Assembly: GCF_000785105.2 (NCBI RefSeq)
Contig: NZ_CP018906.1
Span: 1,860,001-1,924,000, forward strand
Direction: 5' to 3'
Length of the DNA stretch: 64,000 bases
From: Lentilactobacillus curieae
GTDB taxonomy: Bacteria > Bacillota > Bacilli > Lactobacillales > Lactobacillaceae
Position numbers and translations under genes: made by a program. The notes under the pieces were generated by a model. The model searched no databases. It was given only the letters and a program-made list of their open reading frames with translations, and was not told the origin of the DNA. Below are positions 49,519 to 59,623 of the stretch, piece by piece. The stretch's first letter is position 1. Each line of letters starts with the position of its first letter.

Positions 49519-49794
49519 CTATTTTACAGCATCCTTAAGCGCTTTACCAGGTTTGAATGCTGGTACCTTGCTTGCTGGAATTTGGATTTCTTGACCTGTT
49601 TGAGGGTTACGACCTTTACGTGCAGCACGTTCGCGTACTTCAAAGTTACCGAAACCGATCAATTGAACCTTGTCCCCTTTTGCTAAACTAGCTTGGATTG
49701 AATCAAAGACTGCATCCACAGCTGCTGTAGCATCTTTCTTAGTTAAACCAGTTGAAGTTGCAACTGAGCTTACTAATTCTGCTTTGTTTGCCAT
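49519..49794 (-). CDS. hup: HU family nucleoid protein
   Basis: HU is the main nucleoid protein of lactobacilli; it bends and compacts DNA as a dimer. The 91-residue protein has [11 protein letters not shown], the dimer core [21 protein letters not shown] and the DNA-contacting arm ending in [17 protein letters not shown] 49794 follows GGGAGGTGA by eight bases; a longer frame by four residues is rejected. It is transcribed from its own promoter downstream of der. Confidence 0.97.
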   Translation of the reverse strand: MANKAELVSSVATSTGLTKKDATAAVDAVFDSIQASLAKGDKVQLIGFGNFEVRERAARKGRNPQTGQEIQIPASKVPAFKPGKALKDAVK

Positions 49795-49903
49795 GAGTGT
49801 ATTCACCTCCCTCGAAGATAGGTATGTAAAACATCACAAACTGGATTCATAAAAGAATCAGAATTGCTAAAATGACGCCGTTTCAAACATCATTTCTTTT
49901 TCA

Positions 49904-49932
49904 AAGATAGCATAAGAAACCCGTCAGTGCAA
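49904..49932 (-). promoter_or_regulatory. promoter for hup
   Basis: TTGCAC (49927-49932 on the minus strand), a 17-nt spacer and TATCTT (49904-49909), about 110 nt before the start codon. The long leader is usual for highly expressed hup genes. Confidence 0.55.
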
Positions 49933-49995
49933 TGTTTTAACCCAAAAACTTGGGAAAATGGACTTTTTTTGGCATATACAATTTGGTAAACCTTT

Positions 49996-51303
49996 TTACT
50001 TACGACTACGCTTGATTATTCGGATTGGAGTCCCACTAAAGTCAAAATGGTCTCGAATCTGATTTTCCAAGAATCTAGAATAAGAAAAATGCATCAATTC
50101 TGGATCATTAACAAAAATCACGAATGTTGGCGGTCCAACAGCAACTTGAGTGGCGTAGTAAATTCGAAGACGCTTAGTATTAACTGTTGGGGTTGGATGA
50201 ATTGCAATTGCATCCATAATAACGTCGTTCAGTGCAGATGATTGAATTCTACGCTCATGGTTGTCATATACCCGTTTAATCAAGTCAGGTAACTGATCAA
50301 TTCGCTGCTTAGTTTTAGCTGAAACGAATATAATTGGCGCATAAGTCATGTATTGGAATTCATCACGGATGATTTTTTCAAAGTCTGCTTGAGTATGGTT
50401 ATTCTTCTTAAGTGTATCCCACTTATTTACCACGATCACAATTGCCTTACCAGCATCATGAGCATACCCTGCAACTCTCTTATCTTGTTCGCGAATTCCT
50501 TCTTCAGCGTTGATTACGAACAGAGCAACATCGCTTTGGTCTATGGCACTCATTGCCCGCATTACTGAGTATCTCTCAGTATTTTCATAGACCTTACCCC
50601 GTTTTCTGATACCGGCAGTATCAACCATTGTAAAACTAATGTCATTAGCTACAAAACGAGTATCAATTGCATCACGGGTAGTTCCGGCAATATCCGAGAC
50701 GATTACGCGATCTTCACCTAGTAATGCATTAACAATTGATGATTTTCCAACGTTTGGTCGACCAATTAAACTAAAGCGAATATCATCGTTTTCAACTTCT
50801 CCTGAAAGGTCTGGGAAGTTTTCAACGACCTTATCCAAAAGGTCGCCAATACCAAGTCCGTGAACTCCAGAAATTGGAATTGGATCGCCAACTCCCAAAG
50901 CATAAAAATCATAGATATCTTCACGGGTTTCTGGATTATCAGCTTTGTTGACAGCCAACACGATTGGCTTATCACTTTGATACAAAATTCGTGCCACCTG
51001 CTCATCATCGTCAGTTAAGCCGCTTTTGGCATCAACAATAAACACAATCACATCTGCCTCTTCAATGGCAATTTCAGCCTGGCTCCGAATCTGGGCAGAA
51101 AACGGTTGGTCATCCATCTGAATTCCACCGGTATCGATCATGGCAAATTCTGTAGTTAGCCATTCGCCATGAGCATAAATTCTGTCACGAGTCACGCCAG
51201 GAGTATCTTCAACAATTGAGATTCTCTCACCGGCAATTCTGTTAAAAATGGTTGATTTCCCAACATTTGGCCGCCCAACAAAGGCAACTGTAGGCATTTT
51301 CAT
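49996..51303 (-). CDS. der: ribosome-associated GTPase Der (EngA)
   Basis: Der is essential for 50S maturation and is unique in carrying two GTPase domains. The 435-residue protein has the first at about 5-160 ([22 protein letters not shown]) and the second at about 175-345 ([24 protein letters not shown]), then a KH-like domain. AGGGAGG lies seven bases before the ATG at 51303. It is located between rpsA and hup, as in Bacillus. Confidence 0.97.
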   Translation of the reverse strand: MKMPTVAFVGRPNVGKSTIFNRIAGERISIVEDTPGVTRDRIYAHGEWLTTEFAMIDTGGIQMDDQPFSAQIRSQAEIAIEEADVIVFIVDAKSGLTDDDEQVARILYQSDKPIVLAVNKADNPETREDIYDFYALGVGDPIPISGVHGLGIGDLLDKVVENFPDLSGEVENDDIRFSLIGRPNVGKSSIVNALLGEDRVIVSDIAGTTRDAIDTRFVANDISFTMVDTAGIRKRGKVYENTERYSVMRAMSAIDQSDVALFVINAEEGIREQDKRVAGYAHDAGKAIVIVVNKWDTLKKNNHTQADFEKIIRDEFQYMTYAPIIFVSAKTKQRIDQLPDLIKRVYDNHERRIQSSALNDVIMDAIAIHPTPTVNTKRLRIYYATQVAVGPPTFVIFVNDPELMHFSYSRFLENQIRDHFDFSGTPIRIIKRSRK

Positions 51304-51326
51304 AGTTTTGCCTCCCTTCGTAACGA

Positions 51327-51367
51327 AATAAAAAGATTATCCTGCAAAACGAGGATAATCTTTTTAA
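51327..51367. terminator. terminator between rpsA and der
   Basis: A 13-bp stem of AAAAAGATTATCC with its complement, with T-rich flanks, follows rpsA on the minus strand. Confidence 0.85.
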
Positions 51368-51378
51368 CTCGTACTTGT

Positions 51379-52599
51379 TTATTTGTTATCTGAATCTTTA
51401 AGTTCGTCACCAATGATGTCACCTAAAGTGAAACCTGATTCTTCATCAGGAGCATCTGCAGTAGAGTTATCGTTAACTGGACCGCGTGATGAACCTTGTT
51501 TGTTTGAATTTTCAGTCTTTGGTGCTTCAGTTAGAGCCTTGATAGAAAGTGCAAGACGTTTTCTATCAGGATCAACATCAAGAACCTTGACCTTTACATT
51601 TTCACCTTCACTAAGTACATCACCTGGTGTAGCAATGTGTTCGTGAGCAATTTGTGAAATGTGAACTAATCCTTCAACACCTGGGAATACTTCAACAAAG
51701 GCACCAAAGTCAGTTAGGCGTTTAACAGTTCCGTCAAGTACGGCACCTGCTGGAGCTTTTTCTTCAATATCGTCCCATGGTTCAGGAAGGGTTTGTTTGA
51801 TTGAAAGTGAAATTCTATTTTTGTCAAAGTCTACAGAGAGCACCTTAACTTTAACTTCTTGACCCACTTCAAGTACATCAGATGGTTTGTTTACTCGTTC
51901 GTAAGCAATTTGTGAAACATGGACTAATCCATCAACACCACCAAGGTCAACGAAGGCACCAAAATCAGTTAAACGAGCAACTTTACCTTCAACAACATCA
52001 CCTTCGTGAAGAGTTTCCATCAATTTTTCACGGTTAGCAGACTTTTGAACTTCAAGAACTGCACGGTGTGAAAGGATAAGACGGTTAGTTGCAGGATCGA
52101 TTTCGATAATCTTAAGTTCAAGTTCTTGGTCCTTGTATTCACTAAGATTGTCTACAAAATGGTCAGAAATCATTGATGCAGGAATAAATCCACGTACACC
52201 AGTATCAACAACTAGGCCACCTTTAACAACTTGTGTAACTTTTGCATTGATTGTTTCGTCGTTATTTGACTTTTCAACCAATTCGTCCCAAACCTTACGT
52301 GCTTGAAGACGACGTGATGAAAGAAGGTAGCTTCCGCCTTCCTTGTCACTACCGATTCTAGAAGTAACAACTAATTGTAGCTTGTCACCAACTTTAATAT
52401 CATTTACATCTTGGTCTGAAGCAAGTTCTCTTTGTGGAACTACTCCTTCAACACCGGTACCTTCGATACCGACAATTAATTGGTTGTTGTCATCGATTGC
52501 TAATACTTCAGCGTTGACGACGTCACCAACATTAACCTCACTTACGCTATTTAAAGCGTCTAATAAATCTTTGTTTTCGTTATTGGTGTTTTCACTCAT
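51379..52599 (-). CDS. rpsA: 30S ribosomal protein S1 (four-domain form)
   Basis: The 406-residue protein contains four S1/OB RNA-binding domains at about residues 20-90, 105-170, 190-260 and 275-345, recognisable in DFGAFVDLGGVDGLVHVSQI and DFGAFVEVFPGVEGLVHISQI. Gram-positive S1 homologues (YpfD) are shorter than the six-domain E. coli protein and may not be obligate ribosomal proteins. The acidic C-terminal tail is low complexity. ATG 52599 has AAGGAGG ten bases upstream; the longer frame is rejected. Located between cmk and der. Confidence 0.93.
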   Translation of the reverse strand: MSENTNNENKDLLDALNSVSEVNVGDVVNAEVLAIDDNNQLIVGIEGTGVEGVVPQRELASDQDVNDIKVGDKLQLVVTSRIGSDKEGGSYLLSSRRLQARKVWDELVEKSNNDETINAKVTQVVKGGLVVDTGVRGFIPASMISDHFVDNLSEYKDQELELKIIEIDPATNRLILSHRAVLEVQKSANREKLMETLHEGDVVEGKVARLTDFGAFVDLGGVDGLVHVSQIAYERVNKPSDVLEVGQEVKVKVLSVDFDKNRISLSIKQTLPEPWDDIEEKAPAGAVLDGTVKRLTDFGAFVEVFPGVEGLVHISQIAHEHIATPGDVLSEGENVKVKVLDVDPDRKRLALSIKALTEAPKTENSNKQGSSRGPVNDNSTADAPDEESGFTLGDIIGDELKDSDNK

Positions 52600-52680
52600 C
52601 AAACATTTCCTCCTTGAAACAACTCTAACCATAAGTTTATCTTATATTTGCTCTAATTGCTAGTTTAATAAACAATTTGT

Positions 52681-53364
52681 TTAGTTAGAATTGAGTTTTT
52701 CTGTAATCACTGAAGCAATCTTGTCAACAACTTCGTCAATTGACAATGAAGTGGTATCAATTTCTACTGCGTCATCGGCCTTAGTTAATGGTGAGATTTT
52801 GCGGTGAGAATCTTTGTAATCGCGAGCTTCGATTTCTAATTGCAATTCATCGAGCGGAGTATTAATTCCCTTCTCAATGTTTTCTTTATAACGTCGTTGA
52901 GCACGCTCTTCAACGCTGGCGATTAAAAAGATCTTCACTTCAGCATCTGGAAGAACAGTAGTTCCGATGTCTCTACCATCCATAACCACACCACCATCAG
53001 CGGCAATTACTTGCTGATCATTGCTCAGCTCTTCGCGCACACTTTGAATTGCGGCGACAGCCGAAACTGAATTAGTGACATCCTCTTGTCTGATGGCCTC
53101 AGTAATTTCTTCACCATCAATAAATACCCGTTGATCCGCTTCTCCAGGTTGGAAACTAATTTCTGAGTTTTTAACGATTTCAGAAATTGCCTCAACGTTA
53201 TCTAGTGAGGTGCCACTTTTGATTGTCTTGTAAGTAATTGCTCTGTACATTGCACCAGTGTCAACATACACGTATTTAAATTGTTTAGCAACTAATTTGG
53301 CAACGGTACTTTTACCAGCAGAAGCCGGGCCATCAATTGCTACTTGTAATCCATTCTTGTGCAT
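52681..53364 (-). CDS. cmk: cytidylate kinase
   Basis: Cmk phosphorylates CMP and dCMP. The 227-residue protein has the P-loop [28 protein letters not shown], the [18 protein letters not shown] motif with the substrate-binding Arg-Asp, and [10 protein letters not shown]. It lies between the LysM protein gene and rpsA, a conserved order in Firmicutes. Confidence 0.96.
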   Translation of the reverse strand: MHKNGLQVAIDGPASAGKSTVAKLVAKQFKYVYVDTGAMYRAITYKTIKSGTSLDNVEAISEIVKNSEISFQPGEADQRVFIDGEEITEAIRQEDVTNSVSAVAAIQSVREELSNDQQVIAADGGVVMDGRDIGTTVLPDAEVKIFLIASVEERAQRRYKENIEKGINTPLDELQLEIEARDYKDSHRKISPLTKADDAVEIDTTSLSIDEVVDKIASVITEKLNSN

Positions 53365-53385
53365 TTTAAATTTCCAATCCTTAAG

Positions 53386-54135
53386 TTATTTTACCCGAAG
53401 TCTTTGACCGGGTTGTAATTGTGATGTTGAGCTTAAACCATTCATTTGCATTAACTGCTCAACGGTTAAACCATTATTAACGGCAACCCGATAAACACCT
53501 TGTCCTGCCTGAACAGTTGCATAATCGCCAGTATTTGTATTTGATGAGCTACTAGACGACGTTTGCCCAGTCTGTGTGCTTGATGAATTAACTGCACTAC
53601 TAGAAGAATTAGTGGCGGCAGAACTATTTGAGCCCGACTGACTATTCTGCTGTGTTTGGCTGCTATTGTCAACCCTTGAACTTGAAGTAGTTGAATTTGT
53701 TCCAGTAGAACTAGAAGCATTCGGCTGACTAGTCTGATTTGTATTACTAGTTGAACCACTCTGAGTATCGGTAGTTGAACTATCATCATTTGAACTAGTT
53801 GATTTTTTGTCAGGTTTATCTGCTACATCTGAACTACTGTTTTTGCTATCCGATTTGGATTTTTTTTTTGAATCTGATTGGGAAACCATGGTTACTGAAG
53901 AAGAATTACCCCCGTCATTCTTACCCATAGCATTTTGTTTAAACATTCCATAGGCTAAAGCAACCAATGAAATGATAATAATTAACGCCACAACAACAAT
54001 CGTAATCATATTATGATTATTGTTTTCTTTCCGAAGTTTTACCCTTGACAGATTTCCGTTCTCATCGCGATCCTCTGAAAATGTTTGGTTCCATGGTTCA
54101 TTTTCTTCAGATGGCTTTTGGTTTTTAGACCCCAT
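53386..54135 (-). CDS. membrane-anchored LysM-domain protein with Ser-rich linker
   Basis: The 249-residue protein has a charged cytoplasmic N-terminus, one membrane helix at about 42-64, a linker of about 125 residues that is almost only Ser, Thr, Asn, Gln and Gly, and a C-terminal LysM domain (about 200-248) that binds peptidoglycan. It corresponds by position to Bacillus ypbE, upstream of cmk. The role is presumably structural at the cell wall. ATG 54135 follows AAAGGAGG; the longer frame from 54162 is rejected. Confidence 0.88.
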   Translation of the reverse strand: MGSKNQKPSEENEPWNQTFSEDRDENGNLSRVKLRKENNNHNMITIVVVALIIIISLVALAYGMFKQNAMGKNDGGNSSSVTMVSQSDSKKKSKSDSKNSSSDVADKPDKKSTSSNDDSSTTDTQSGSTSNTNQTSQPNASSSTGTNSTTSSSRVDNSSQTQQNSQSGSNSSAATNSSSSAVNSSSTQTGQTSSSSSSNTNTGDYATVQAGQGVYRVAVNNGLTVEQLMQMNGLSSTSQLQPGQRLRVK

Positions 54136-54198
54136 ACTCTCTCCTCCTTTAGATATCTCCATTAATAAATTTTATCATTAATTAAATCAAAGCTGTAA

Positions 54199-55650
54199 TT
54201 AATTTTTCAATAAAAATAACTGATTCAGAATTTTATGCCAATTATCAGCGCTTTGTCGTTGAGTTTGGCTATTGATTGCACCAAAATTGGTCGTGACAAA
54301 ATTATCTTCATCGTTCCAAAAGTCATTGTCTACATCACAACAAAAAGAGGATTCTGCTTCAAATTCAGCTTGGAAAGGTTCCAATAACTTCTGCCTTCTA
54401 CAAGTTTGTGATTTAACATAATCAATTACCGCTTGAAGTTCATTCAATCGTTGAATCTTTCTCTGTTTAAAGATTGCCAACACCTTTGCAAGTGGAACTT
54501 GATGACGTACGTAATATTGAATAACCCGATAGGACTCATCATTAAACTCAATGGTTGGATTGTCATAAGCATATTCAATCACACTATCATCAGGAATAGT
54601 CTTGTCTAGTAAACCCAGATGAACGAATCGGTCATTGTCTGTATATAGCGCTAATGCAATTCCGGGCTTGCCATCGCGACCGCAACGGCCAATTTCTTGC
54701 ATATAACTTTGTAAATTTGCAGGCACATGGTAATGAATTACAAACCGAATATCTTGTTTGTCTATACCCATTCCAAACGCACTAGTAGCACAAATGATAT
54801 CAATTTGGTCATTCATAAATTGCTGTTGAACTGAAAACCGATCTTCATTTGACATGCCTCCGTGGTATGGAAGCACACTTAAATCAGTCGACTTTGTTAT
54901 CTCCTCTGCGACCTTCTCTGCCTTCGAACGACTAGAAAAGTAAATAATTCCCTTCCCCGGCATTACATTTAAAAAATTCGTCAATATGGCCATTTTTGCT
55001 GATTCGTCTGGAACTTCCTTAGCTGCCAAAAAAATATTTTCACGATTCACCGGTTGAATTTCAGTAGCAACCGTTTCCTCTGAAAATCCGAGTTTCTGAA
55101 TAATATCTTCTCTAACTCTATGTGTTGCTGTTGCAGTGATCATCAACGTTAATGGTGAGTTAAGCTGTATCCGAATTCTACCTAAATTTTGATACTCGGG
55201 TCGAAAATCGGGCCCCCATTCAGATACACAGTGAGCCTCGTCGATAACAAATAAGCTAATTGTAAGTCTGGTGAATTTAGCCAAAACATCTTGATTTGAA
55301 AGCATTTCTGGTGAAACGTAAATGTATTTATAATTGCTCAAATGAGCTAAAACAACCTGCTTTTCTTGATAACTTAAAGCAGATGTCAATGCCACTACCC
55401 GTTTCTCTCCTAAATACTGCAAGCGTCGCACTTGATCTTGCATTAATGAAATCAGAGGTGAAACAATCACGACCGTGCCAGGTGAGATTCTGCCAAACAA
55501 CTGATAAATCAGCGTCTTACCACCACCAGTAGGTAAGATTGCAAAGGTATCTATACCCTGTTCAAGTTTATCAAGCACTTCATGTTGGCCTGGACGAAAT
55601 TCAGAAAAACCAAAATCTTGCCTGAGAATTTCATTAAGCTTATCTGCCAT
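54199..55650 (-). CDS. RecQ family ATP-dependent DNA helicase (RecS-like, short)
   Basis: The 483-residue protein has the superfamily 2 motifs: LPTGGGKTLIYQLFG, the DEAH box FVIDEAHCVSEWGPDF, TATATHRV, and motif VI QEIGRCGRDGKPG. A short RecQ-C zinc-like region with CRRQKLLEPF and CC follows, with no HRDC domain. This matches RecS of Bacillus rather than full RecQ. It overlaps the ypbB-like gene by 11 nt, the conserved pair. Confidence 0.9.
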   Translation of the reverse strand: MADKLNEILRQDFGFSEFRPGQHEVLDKLEQGIDTFAILPTGGGKTLIYQLFGRISPGTVVIVSPLISLMQDQVRRLQYLGEKRVVALTSALSYQEKQVVLAHLSNYKYIYVSPEMLSNQDVLAKFTRLTISLFVIDEAHCVSEWGPDFRPEYQNLGRIRIQLNSPLTLMITATATHRVREDIIQKLGFSEETVATEIQPVNRENIFLAAKEVPDESAKMAILTNFLNVMPGKGIIYFSSRSKAEKVAEEITKSTDLSVLPYHGGMSNEDRFSVQQQFMNDQIDIICATSAFGMGIDKQDIRFVIHYHVPANLQSYMQEIGRCGRDGKPGIALALYTDNDRFVHLGLLDKTIPDDSVIEYAYDNPTIEFNDESYRVIQYYVRHQVPLAKVLAIFKQRKIQRLNELQAVIDYVKSQTCRRQKLLEPFQAEFEAESSFCCDVDNDFWNDEDNFVTTNFGAINSQTQRQSADNWHKILNQLFLLKN

Positions 55651-56692
55651 CTATATTTCTGCTCCTCATTATTTGATACATTCTAAATTCAAAAAAATCG
55701 ATGTGAAATTGTTCCTCAATTGACCCAGTATACTTCCAATCTACAACTAACTTAGGTGCTTTACTATCAAGCTGTTTAATTAATGCTGGGGAAAGGACTC
55801 TTTTGAATACTGGAATCGGATTATCAGCAAGAATTGCCCATTCAAGTAAGTGCTCTCTAACTGTTGTACTCTTAACCCCACGTTTATTTGCAATTTGAAC
55901 TAAAGAAAGCCTGTCATTTTGAATAAAAATATCGTAAGTGCTTTGCGTGCTCTTAGAAATCAACTCTTTATGTAAGCCCCTCATCAATAAGCTAAAACGT
56001 TCATCTTTTCTGGTTAACATCGTTTTTAGTAGTAAGCAATCCCCAATATACATCCAAAGCCAGGCTTCAGGGTTAGTCATCTCATTATTTGAAGCAATTT
56101 GGTTGATTGTCTGGCCAAATAAATTATGGCCCACCAACGATCTTGCATAACTGTCAGCAAGGGTTGTTGGCATTTCACTAAAAACAGTTGTCCAAAGAGA
56201 CTTCATTGCTAAAACTAAATCGTCACCCTTATTATTGACGAACCACGATTTCACCAAGCTATCATTCAACATATCGATTGACTGCGGATAATATTTTGAA
56301 TTTCCAAAACTATATTCCGAAACAATCTGAGTCGCTAAAACTATTCTGCGCTTGAAAAGTGAAACATCATATTCGCTGGCGATTTGGATGTCATTAACAC
56401 CTGTCAGTTTTGATAATAACCTTTCTTTAGCCGCCTGGCCTGCTGAGGTCAACTTAACAAAATTATCCGCTGGGGTCTCAATCATTCCTTGCTTAGATAA
56501 ATCTTTAAGTGCTGTGGTTAAATCCGTAAAGTCTAAGCCGTGAAAAGCATCTAAGTAACCCAAAATATTATAATTTAATCCCCAAAAAAGATTGGAAACA
56601 GTTTTCTTTCCAATCAATACGTTGAAAATTGCCTTAATTCGGCGAGATTCAGTATTTGAGCAAAATAGTAAGATTAGGGTCTCAGTTTTCAT
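55640..56692 (-). CDS. YpbB-like helix-turn-helix protein
   Basis: The 350-residue protein has little recognisable sequence apart from a C-terminal helix-turn-helix region (about 270-310, SLVQIANKRGVKSTTVREHLLEWA). Its overlap with the RecQ-family gene matches Bacillus ypbB-recS, where the pair is conserved, so a role with the helicase in repair is suspected. AGGAG precedes the ATG. Confidence 0.8.
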   Translation of the reverse strand: MKTETLILLFCSNTESRRIKAIFNVLIGKKTVSNLFWGLNYNILGYLDAFHGLDFTDLTTALKDLSKQGMIETPADNFVKLTSAGQAAKERLLSKLTGVNDIQIASEYDVSLFKRRIVLATQIVSEYSFGNSKYYPQSIDMLNDSLVKSWFVNNKGDDLVLAMKSLWTTVFSEMPTTLADSYARSLVGHNLFGQTINQIASNNEMTNPEAWLWMYIGDCLLLKTMLTRKDERFSLLMRGLHKELISKSTQSTYDIFIQNDRLSLVQIANKRGVKSTTVREHLLEWAILADNPIPVFKRVLSPALIKQLDSKAPKLVVDWKYTGSIEEQFHIDFFEFRMYQIMRSRNIDGR

Positions 56693-56701
56693 AATTCTCC
56701 T

Positions 56702-56735
56702 AAAAAAACAATTACCATGTAGGTAATTGTTTTGT
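56702..56735 (-). terminator. intrinsic terminator of ribU
   Basis: A 10-bp stem AACAATTACC/GGTAATTGTT is followed by seven T on the minus strand. Confidence 0.88.
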
Positions 56736-56739
56736 GTTA

Positions 56740-57324
56740 TTAGTGATTACGTTTGAATGCTGGTAATAGTGATCCCTTAACTAACAGGAACGCAGCTGCA
56801 ACAATAATCCCTTTTATTATATTAAATGGAGCCACACCGTACAAGACGATTTCGTTAAGTGGCATTGATAACTTGAATCCAATTAATTGCATGTACATTG
56901 GTAATACAAACGCCCAGTTAAGAGCTGTCATGACAACCGTAATCGCAATGGTCATAAAGGCAACAATTGCAAAGCCTTTAACCCATTTATTACGATTTCT
57001 AAACAGTTTAGATGCCAATTCGTACCCAAGAATCAAAGTTCCTGATGAAACGAATGAGGCAAAGATTCCAATGAAATTTGGAATTGATACGCCTGTGGTT
57101 ACCCAATAAAGTAACGCTTTGAGGCCAGCCACCGTTAACCCTGCAAGTGGTCCAAATACGACCGTTGCTAACAAGATTGGTATATCACTAAAGTCAACCT
57201 TCATCCACGGAACAAACATGATGATCGGAAACGAGATAAACATCAAAACGTACGAAACTGCTGATAAAACTGACAACTGAACGGTTCGGGTTAATACAAA
57301 CCTGTTCTTTGAACTTCTTTCCAT
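56740..57324 (-). CDS. ribU: riboflavin ECF transporter S component RibU
   Basis: RibU is the membrane substrate-binding subunit that works with the shared EcfA/EcfT module to import riboflavin. The 194-residue protein has six hydrophobic segments and the family segment MKVDFSDIPILLATVVFGP. Its identity is confirmed by the FMN riboswitch in its leader. ATG 57324 follows AAGGGAG; the longer frame would run into the riboswitch terminator. It is a single-gene unit. Confidence 0.95.
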   Translation of the reverse strand: MERSSKNRFVLTRTVQLSVLSAVSYVLMFISFPIIMFVPWMKVDFSDIPILLATVVFGPLAGLTVAGLKALLYWVTTGVSIPNFIGIFASFVSSGTLILGYELASKLFRNRNKWVKGFAIVAFMTIAITVVMTALNWAFVLPMYMQLIGFKLSMPLNEIVLYGVAPFNIIKGIIVAAAFLLVKGSLLPAFKRNH

Positions 57325-57353
57325 TGAAAAAACTCCCTTATCAATGGTTATCT

Positions 57354-57384
57354 TCAAAAAAAGTCCTGACACGGGTGTCAGGAC
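57354..57384 (-). terminator. riboswitch-controlled terminator before ribU
   Basis: GTCCTGACAC and GTGTCAGGAC form a perfect 10-bp stem, followed by seven T on the minus strand. It lies between the FMN aptamer and the ribU start. A competing palindrome ATTGTATTAATACAAT precedes it. Confidence 0.85.
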
Positions 57385-57402
57385 ACAATTGTATTAATAC
57401 AA

Positions 57403-57515
57403 TCTTCTACATACCAGACTTTACTGTCGGCACTGGAATTTCACCAGCTCAGCCGCATCACTGCGGGTCGCGGACTATAACCGCCGGTCGGGAATCTAAC
57501 CCTGCCCTGAAGACT
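57403..57515 (-). promoter_or_regulatory. FMN riboswitch (RFN element)
   Basis: On the minus strand the aptamer shows the conserved blocks TCTTCAGGGCAGGGT, GATTCCCGACCGGCGGT, GTCCGCGACCC, GAGCTGGTGAAATTCCAGTG, CCGACAGT and AGTCTGG, closing with GTAGAAGA that pairs with the start (P1). FMN binding should favour the downstream terminator and shut off ribU. Confidence 0.97.
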
Positions 57516-57574
57516 AACCAAGTTATTTTGTTTAATTAAAATATACCAAATATCGAGCCAAAGTCAATCAATTA

Positions 57575-58297
57575 TCACTTATTATTTGTAAGTTTCTTTA
57601 ATTGTTCAACTTCATGCGGTTTTAATCTCCGATATTCACCAGCATTTAAACCATTCAGACTCAAAAAGCCGTAGTCCGTTCGGCTGAGTTTTTCAACGGG
57701 ATGGCCAACCGCAGCAAACATATTTTTAACCTGATGGTTTCTTCCTTCATGAATCGTTAACGAAACAATCGAAGATTTACCATCATCACCTGGCTTTACC
57801 AGGTCAGCAGATGCCTTAGCCGTCTTCTTACCATCAATTACGATCCCATCACGCAACTTTTTTAATTCTGGAACGGTAACAGTCCCCTTTACCTTAGCAA
57901 CATAGGTCTTATCAACCTCGTACTTTGGATGGGTCAATTTATTATCTAGGTCACCGTCATTAGTTAGTAACAGAATCCCTGAAGTATCATAATCCAAACG
58001 GCCAACTGGATAGATGCGATATTCAACATCCTTGAAGTAGTCGAGGACAGTTTTTCTACCCTTATCGTCAGAAACGCTAGTTATTACCCCACGAGGTTTA
58101 TAGAAAAGGTAGTAAACAGGTTCTTCTTTTTGAATCTGAACTCCTTTAACCTCAACGACATCGTTACCAGAAACTTTAGTTCCCAGTTCCTTAACAACTT
58201 TCCCGTTGACTTTAACTTCACCGTTAGTAATGTATTGTTCTGCTCTTCTTCTTGATGCAACCCCTGCTTGGGCGATTGCTTTCTGTAATCTTTCCAT
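57575..58297 (-). CDS. rluB: 23S rRNA pseudouridine synthase RluB (RsuA family)
   Basis: This enzyme makes pseudouridine in helix 89-90 region of 23S rRNA (position 2605 in E. coli). The 240-residue protein has an N-terminal S4 domain (about 1-60) and the catalytic motif GRLDYDTSGILLLTNDGDL with the essential Asp, then EGRNHQVKNMFAAVGHPVEKLSR. Its ATG shares one base with the scpB stop codon (TAATG). The scpA-scpB-rluB order is conserved in Firmicutes. Confidence 0.94.
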   Translation of the reverse strand: MERLQKAIAQAGVASRRRAEQYITNGEVKVNGKVVKELGTKVSGNDVVEVKGVQIQKEEPVYYLFYKPRGVITSVSDDKGRKTVLDYFKDVEYRIYPVGRLDYDTSGILLLTNDGDLDNKLTHPKYEVDKTYVAKVKGTVTVPELKKLRDGIVIDGKKTAKASADLVKPGDDGKSSIVSLTIHEGRNHQVKNMFAAVGHPVEKLSRTDYGFLSLNGLNAGEYRRLKPHEVEQLKKLTNNK

Positions 58298-58887
58298 TAA
58301 TTTTCCTGCCTTTTACTATCAATTTCACGATTAAACCTGGTCATCAAGGAGTCACTAGTATCTTCGTTCAATACCTCATCCTTTGGTAATTCGGGTAGCT
58401 CTGCTTTTGATTTTAAACCAAAGTAGTCCAAACAATAATTCGTAACCCCATACGTTTTAGGATTGCCAATTTCTTTTTTAACACCAGTCACCTTCAATAA
58501 TCCTTGGTTAACCAACCGATGAATAATTGCAGAACTATTTACCCCCCTGATTTCATCAACCTCAATTCTCGTGATGGGCTCGTTATAGATGACAATTGCG
58601 ATTGTTTCCAATGAAGCCTGAGACAAAATTCTTGGTTTCTCATCAACAATAAAATCCGTAACTAGGTCTTCGTAGTCAGGCTTTGTTTTTAATCTGTACA
58701 CATCGTCGCTGACAGTTAATTCAATCCCAGATTGATCATCTTGAGATAAATTGGTAACCATTTCTGCCAAAATTTGTCGACATGCCGGTTTAGCAAGTGA
58801 TGTCCGTAGAGAAATCTGGGATAAAGAAATTCCAGTATCGCCGGCGGCGTATACCAGTGCTTGAACTTTAGCGTAATTTGTTTGCAA
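58297..58887 (-). CDS. scpB: segregation and condensation protein B
   Basis: ScpB dimerises and joins ScpA and SMC in the condensin complex for chromosome segregation. The 196-residue protein has two winged-helix domains with KVQALVYAAGDTGIS, SQASLETIAIVIYNEPITRIEVDEIRG and TYGVTNYCLDYFGL. Translation probably starts at TTG 58887, nine bases after GGAG, inside the end of scpA (20-nt overlap). Confidence 0.95.
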   Translation of the reverse strand: MQTNYAKVQALVYAAGDTGISLSQISLRTSLAKPACRQILAEMVTNLSQDDQSGIELTVSDDVYRLKTKPDYEDLVTDFIVDEKPRILSQASLETIAIVIYNEPITRIEVDEIRGVNSSAIIHRLVNQGLLKVTGVKKEIGNPKTYGVTNYCLDYFGLKSKAELPELPKDEVLNEDTSDSLMTRFNREIDSKRQEN

Positions 58888-59623
58888 CGTCAGCGTCTCC
58901 TTTAACTATCTTAATTGTTGAGTTGTGGTCTGGCTGGGTCAACTTGACCTCTTGATACTTGGCCATCTCTAAAATCGCTAGAAAGTCAGTTACCACTTCT
59001 TCAGGTTCAGAAGCATGACTAACCAACTGATTAAATGTAATGGAGTTTCCTGACCGGTGCATTAGCTTTCTAATTGCCTCAGTCTGGCTTTCAATCGTAT
59101 ATTGCCATTCATGAACTACAGTAGAAACCGGTTGATTGTATCTAAGCCTCTTTAGTGAATCAACGAATGCTGCCATTAAGTCATACTTGTTAAATGGTGA
59201 TGGCTCAACTAATGTTTGATCAGGTTCTAGAACCTCAACTGTTGAACGAGTATAACTTTTTCTGCGTTCAGCTTCATGCTCCTTAAAGAACCCAGTAACA
59301 CTTTTGAAGCGTTTATAGTTAATTAACTGTTGAACCAGGTCTTCCCGTGGATCTTCATCTAGTTGTTCATCGGTATCTTCAATAGCCGGTAATAACATCT
59401 TTGATTTTATCAGCATTAACTTAGCTGCCATCACAAAATATTCACCAATAATGTCCAGATTTAGGCTTTCAGCATCATAGATATACTCCATATACTGATC
59501 GGTTATTTCAGCGATTTTAATATCATAAATATCCATCTTCGATTGTTGGATTAGGTGAAGGAGCACTTCTAGTGGGCCATCAAAATCGTTCAAGTGAAGC
59601 TCAAGTGATTTAGTTTCTGTCAT
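58868..59623 (-). CDS. scpA: segregation and condensation protein A
   Basis: ScpA is the kleisin that bridges the SMC heads. The 251-residue protein has the N-terminal LHLNDFDGPLEVLLHLIQQSKMDIYDI and the C-terminal winged helix with FLAILEMAKYQEV. ATG 59623 overlaps the stop of the preceding gene (ATGA), a strong sign of coupled translation; a longer TTG frame is rejected. Confidence 0.95.
   Translation of the reverse strand: MTETKSLELHLNDFDGPLEVLLHLIQQSKMDIYDIKIAEITDQYMEYIYDAESLNLDIIGEYFVMAAKLMLIKSKMLLPAIEDTDEQLDEDPREDLVQQLINYKRFKSVTGFFKEHEAERRKSYTRSTVEVLEPDQTLVEPSPFNKYDLMAAFVDSLKRLRYNQPVSTVVHEWQYTIESQTEAIRKLMHRSGNSITFNQLVSHASEPEEVVTDFLAILEMAKYQEVKLTQPDHNSTIKIVKGDADVANKLR

Noticed and set aside
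49930-49990. Short hairpin CCCAA/TTGGG between der and hup as a terminator
   Set aside because: The stem is only five pairs and no T-run follows directly.
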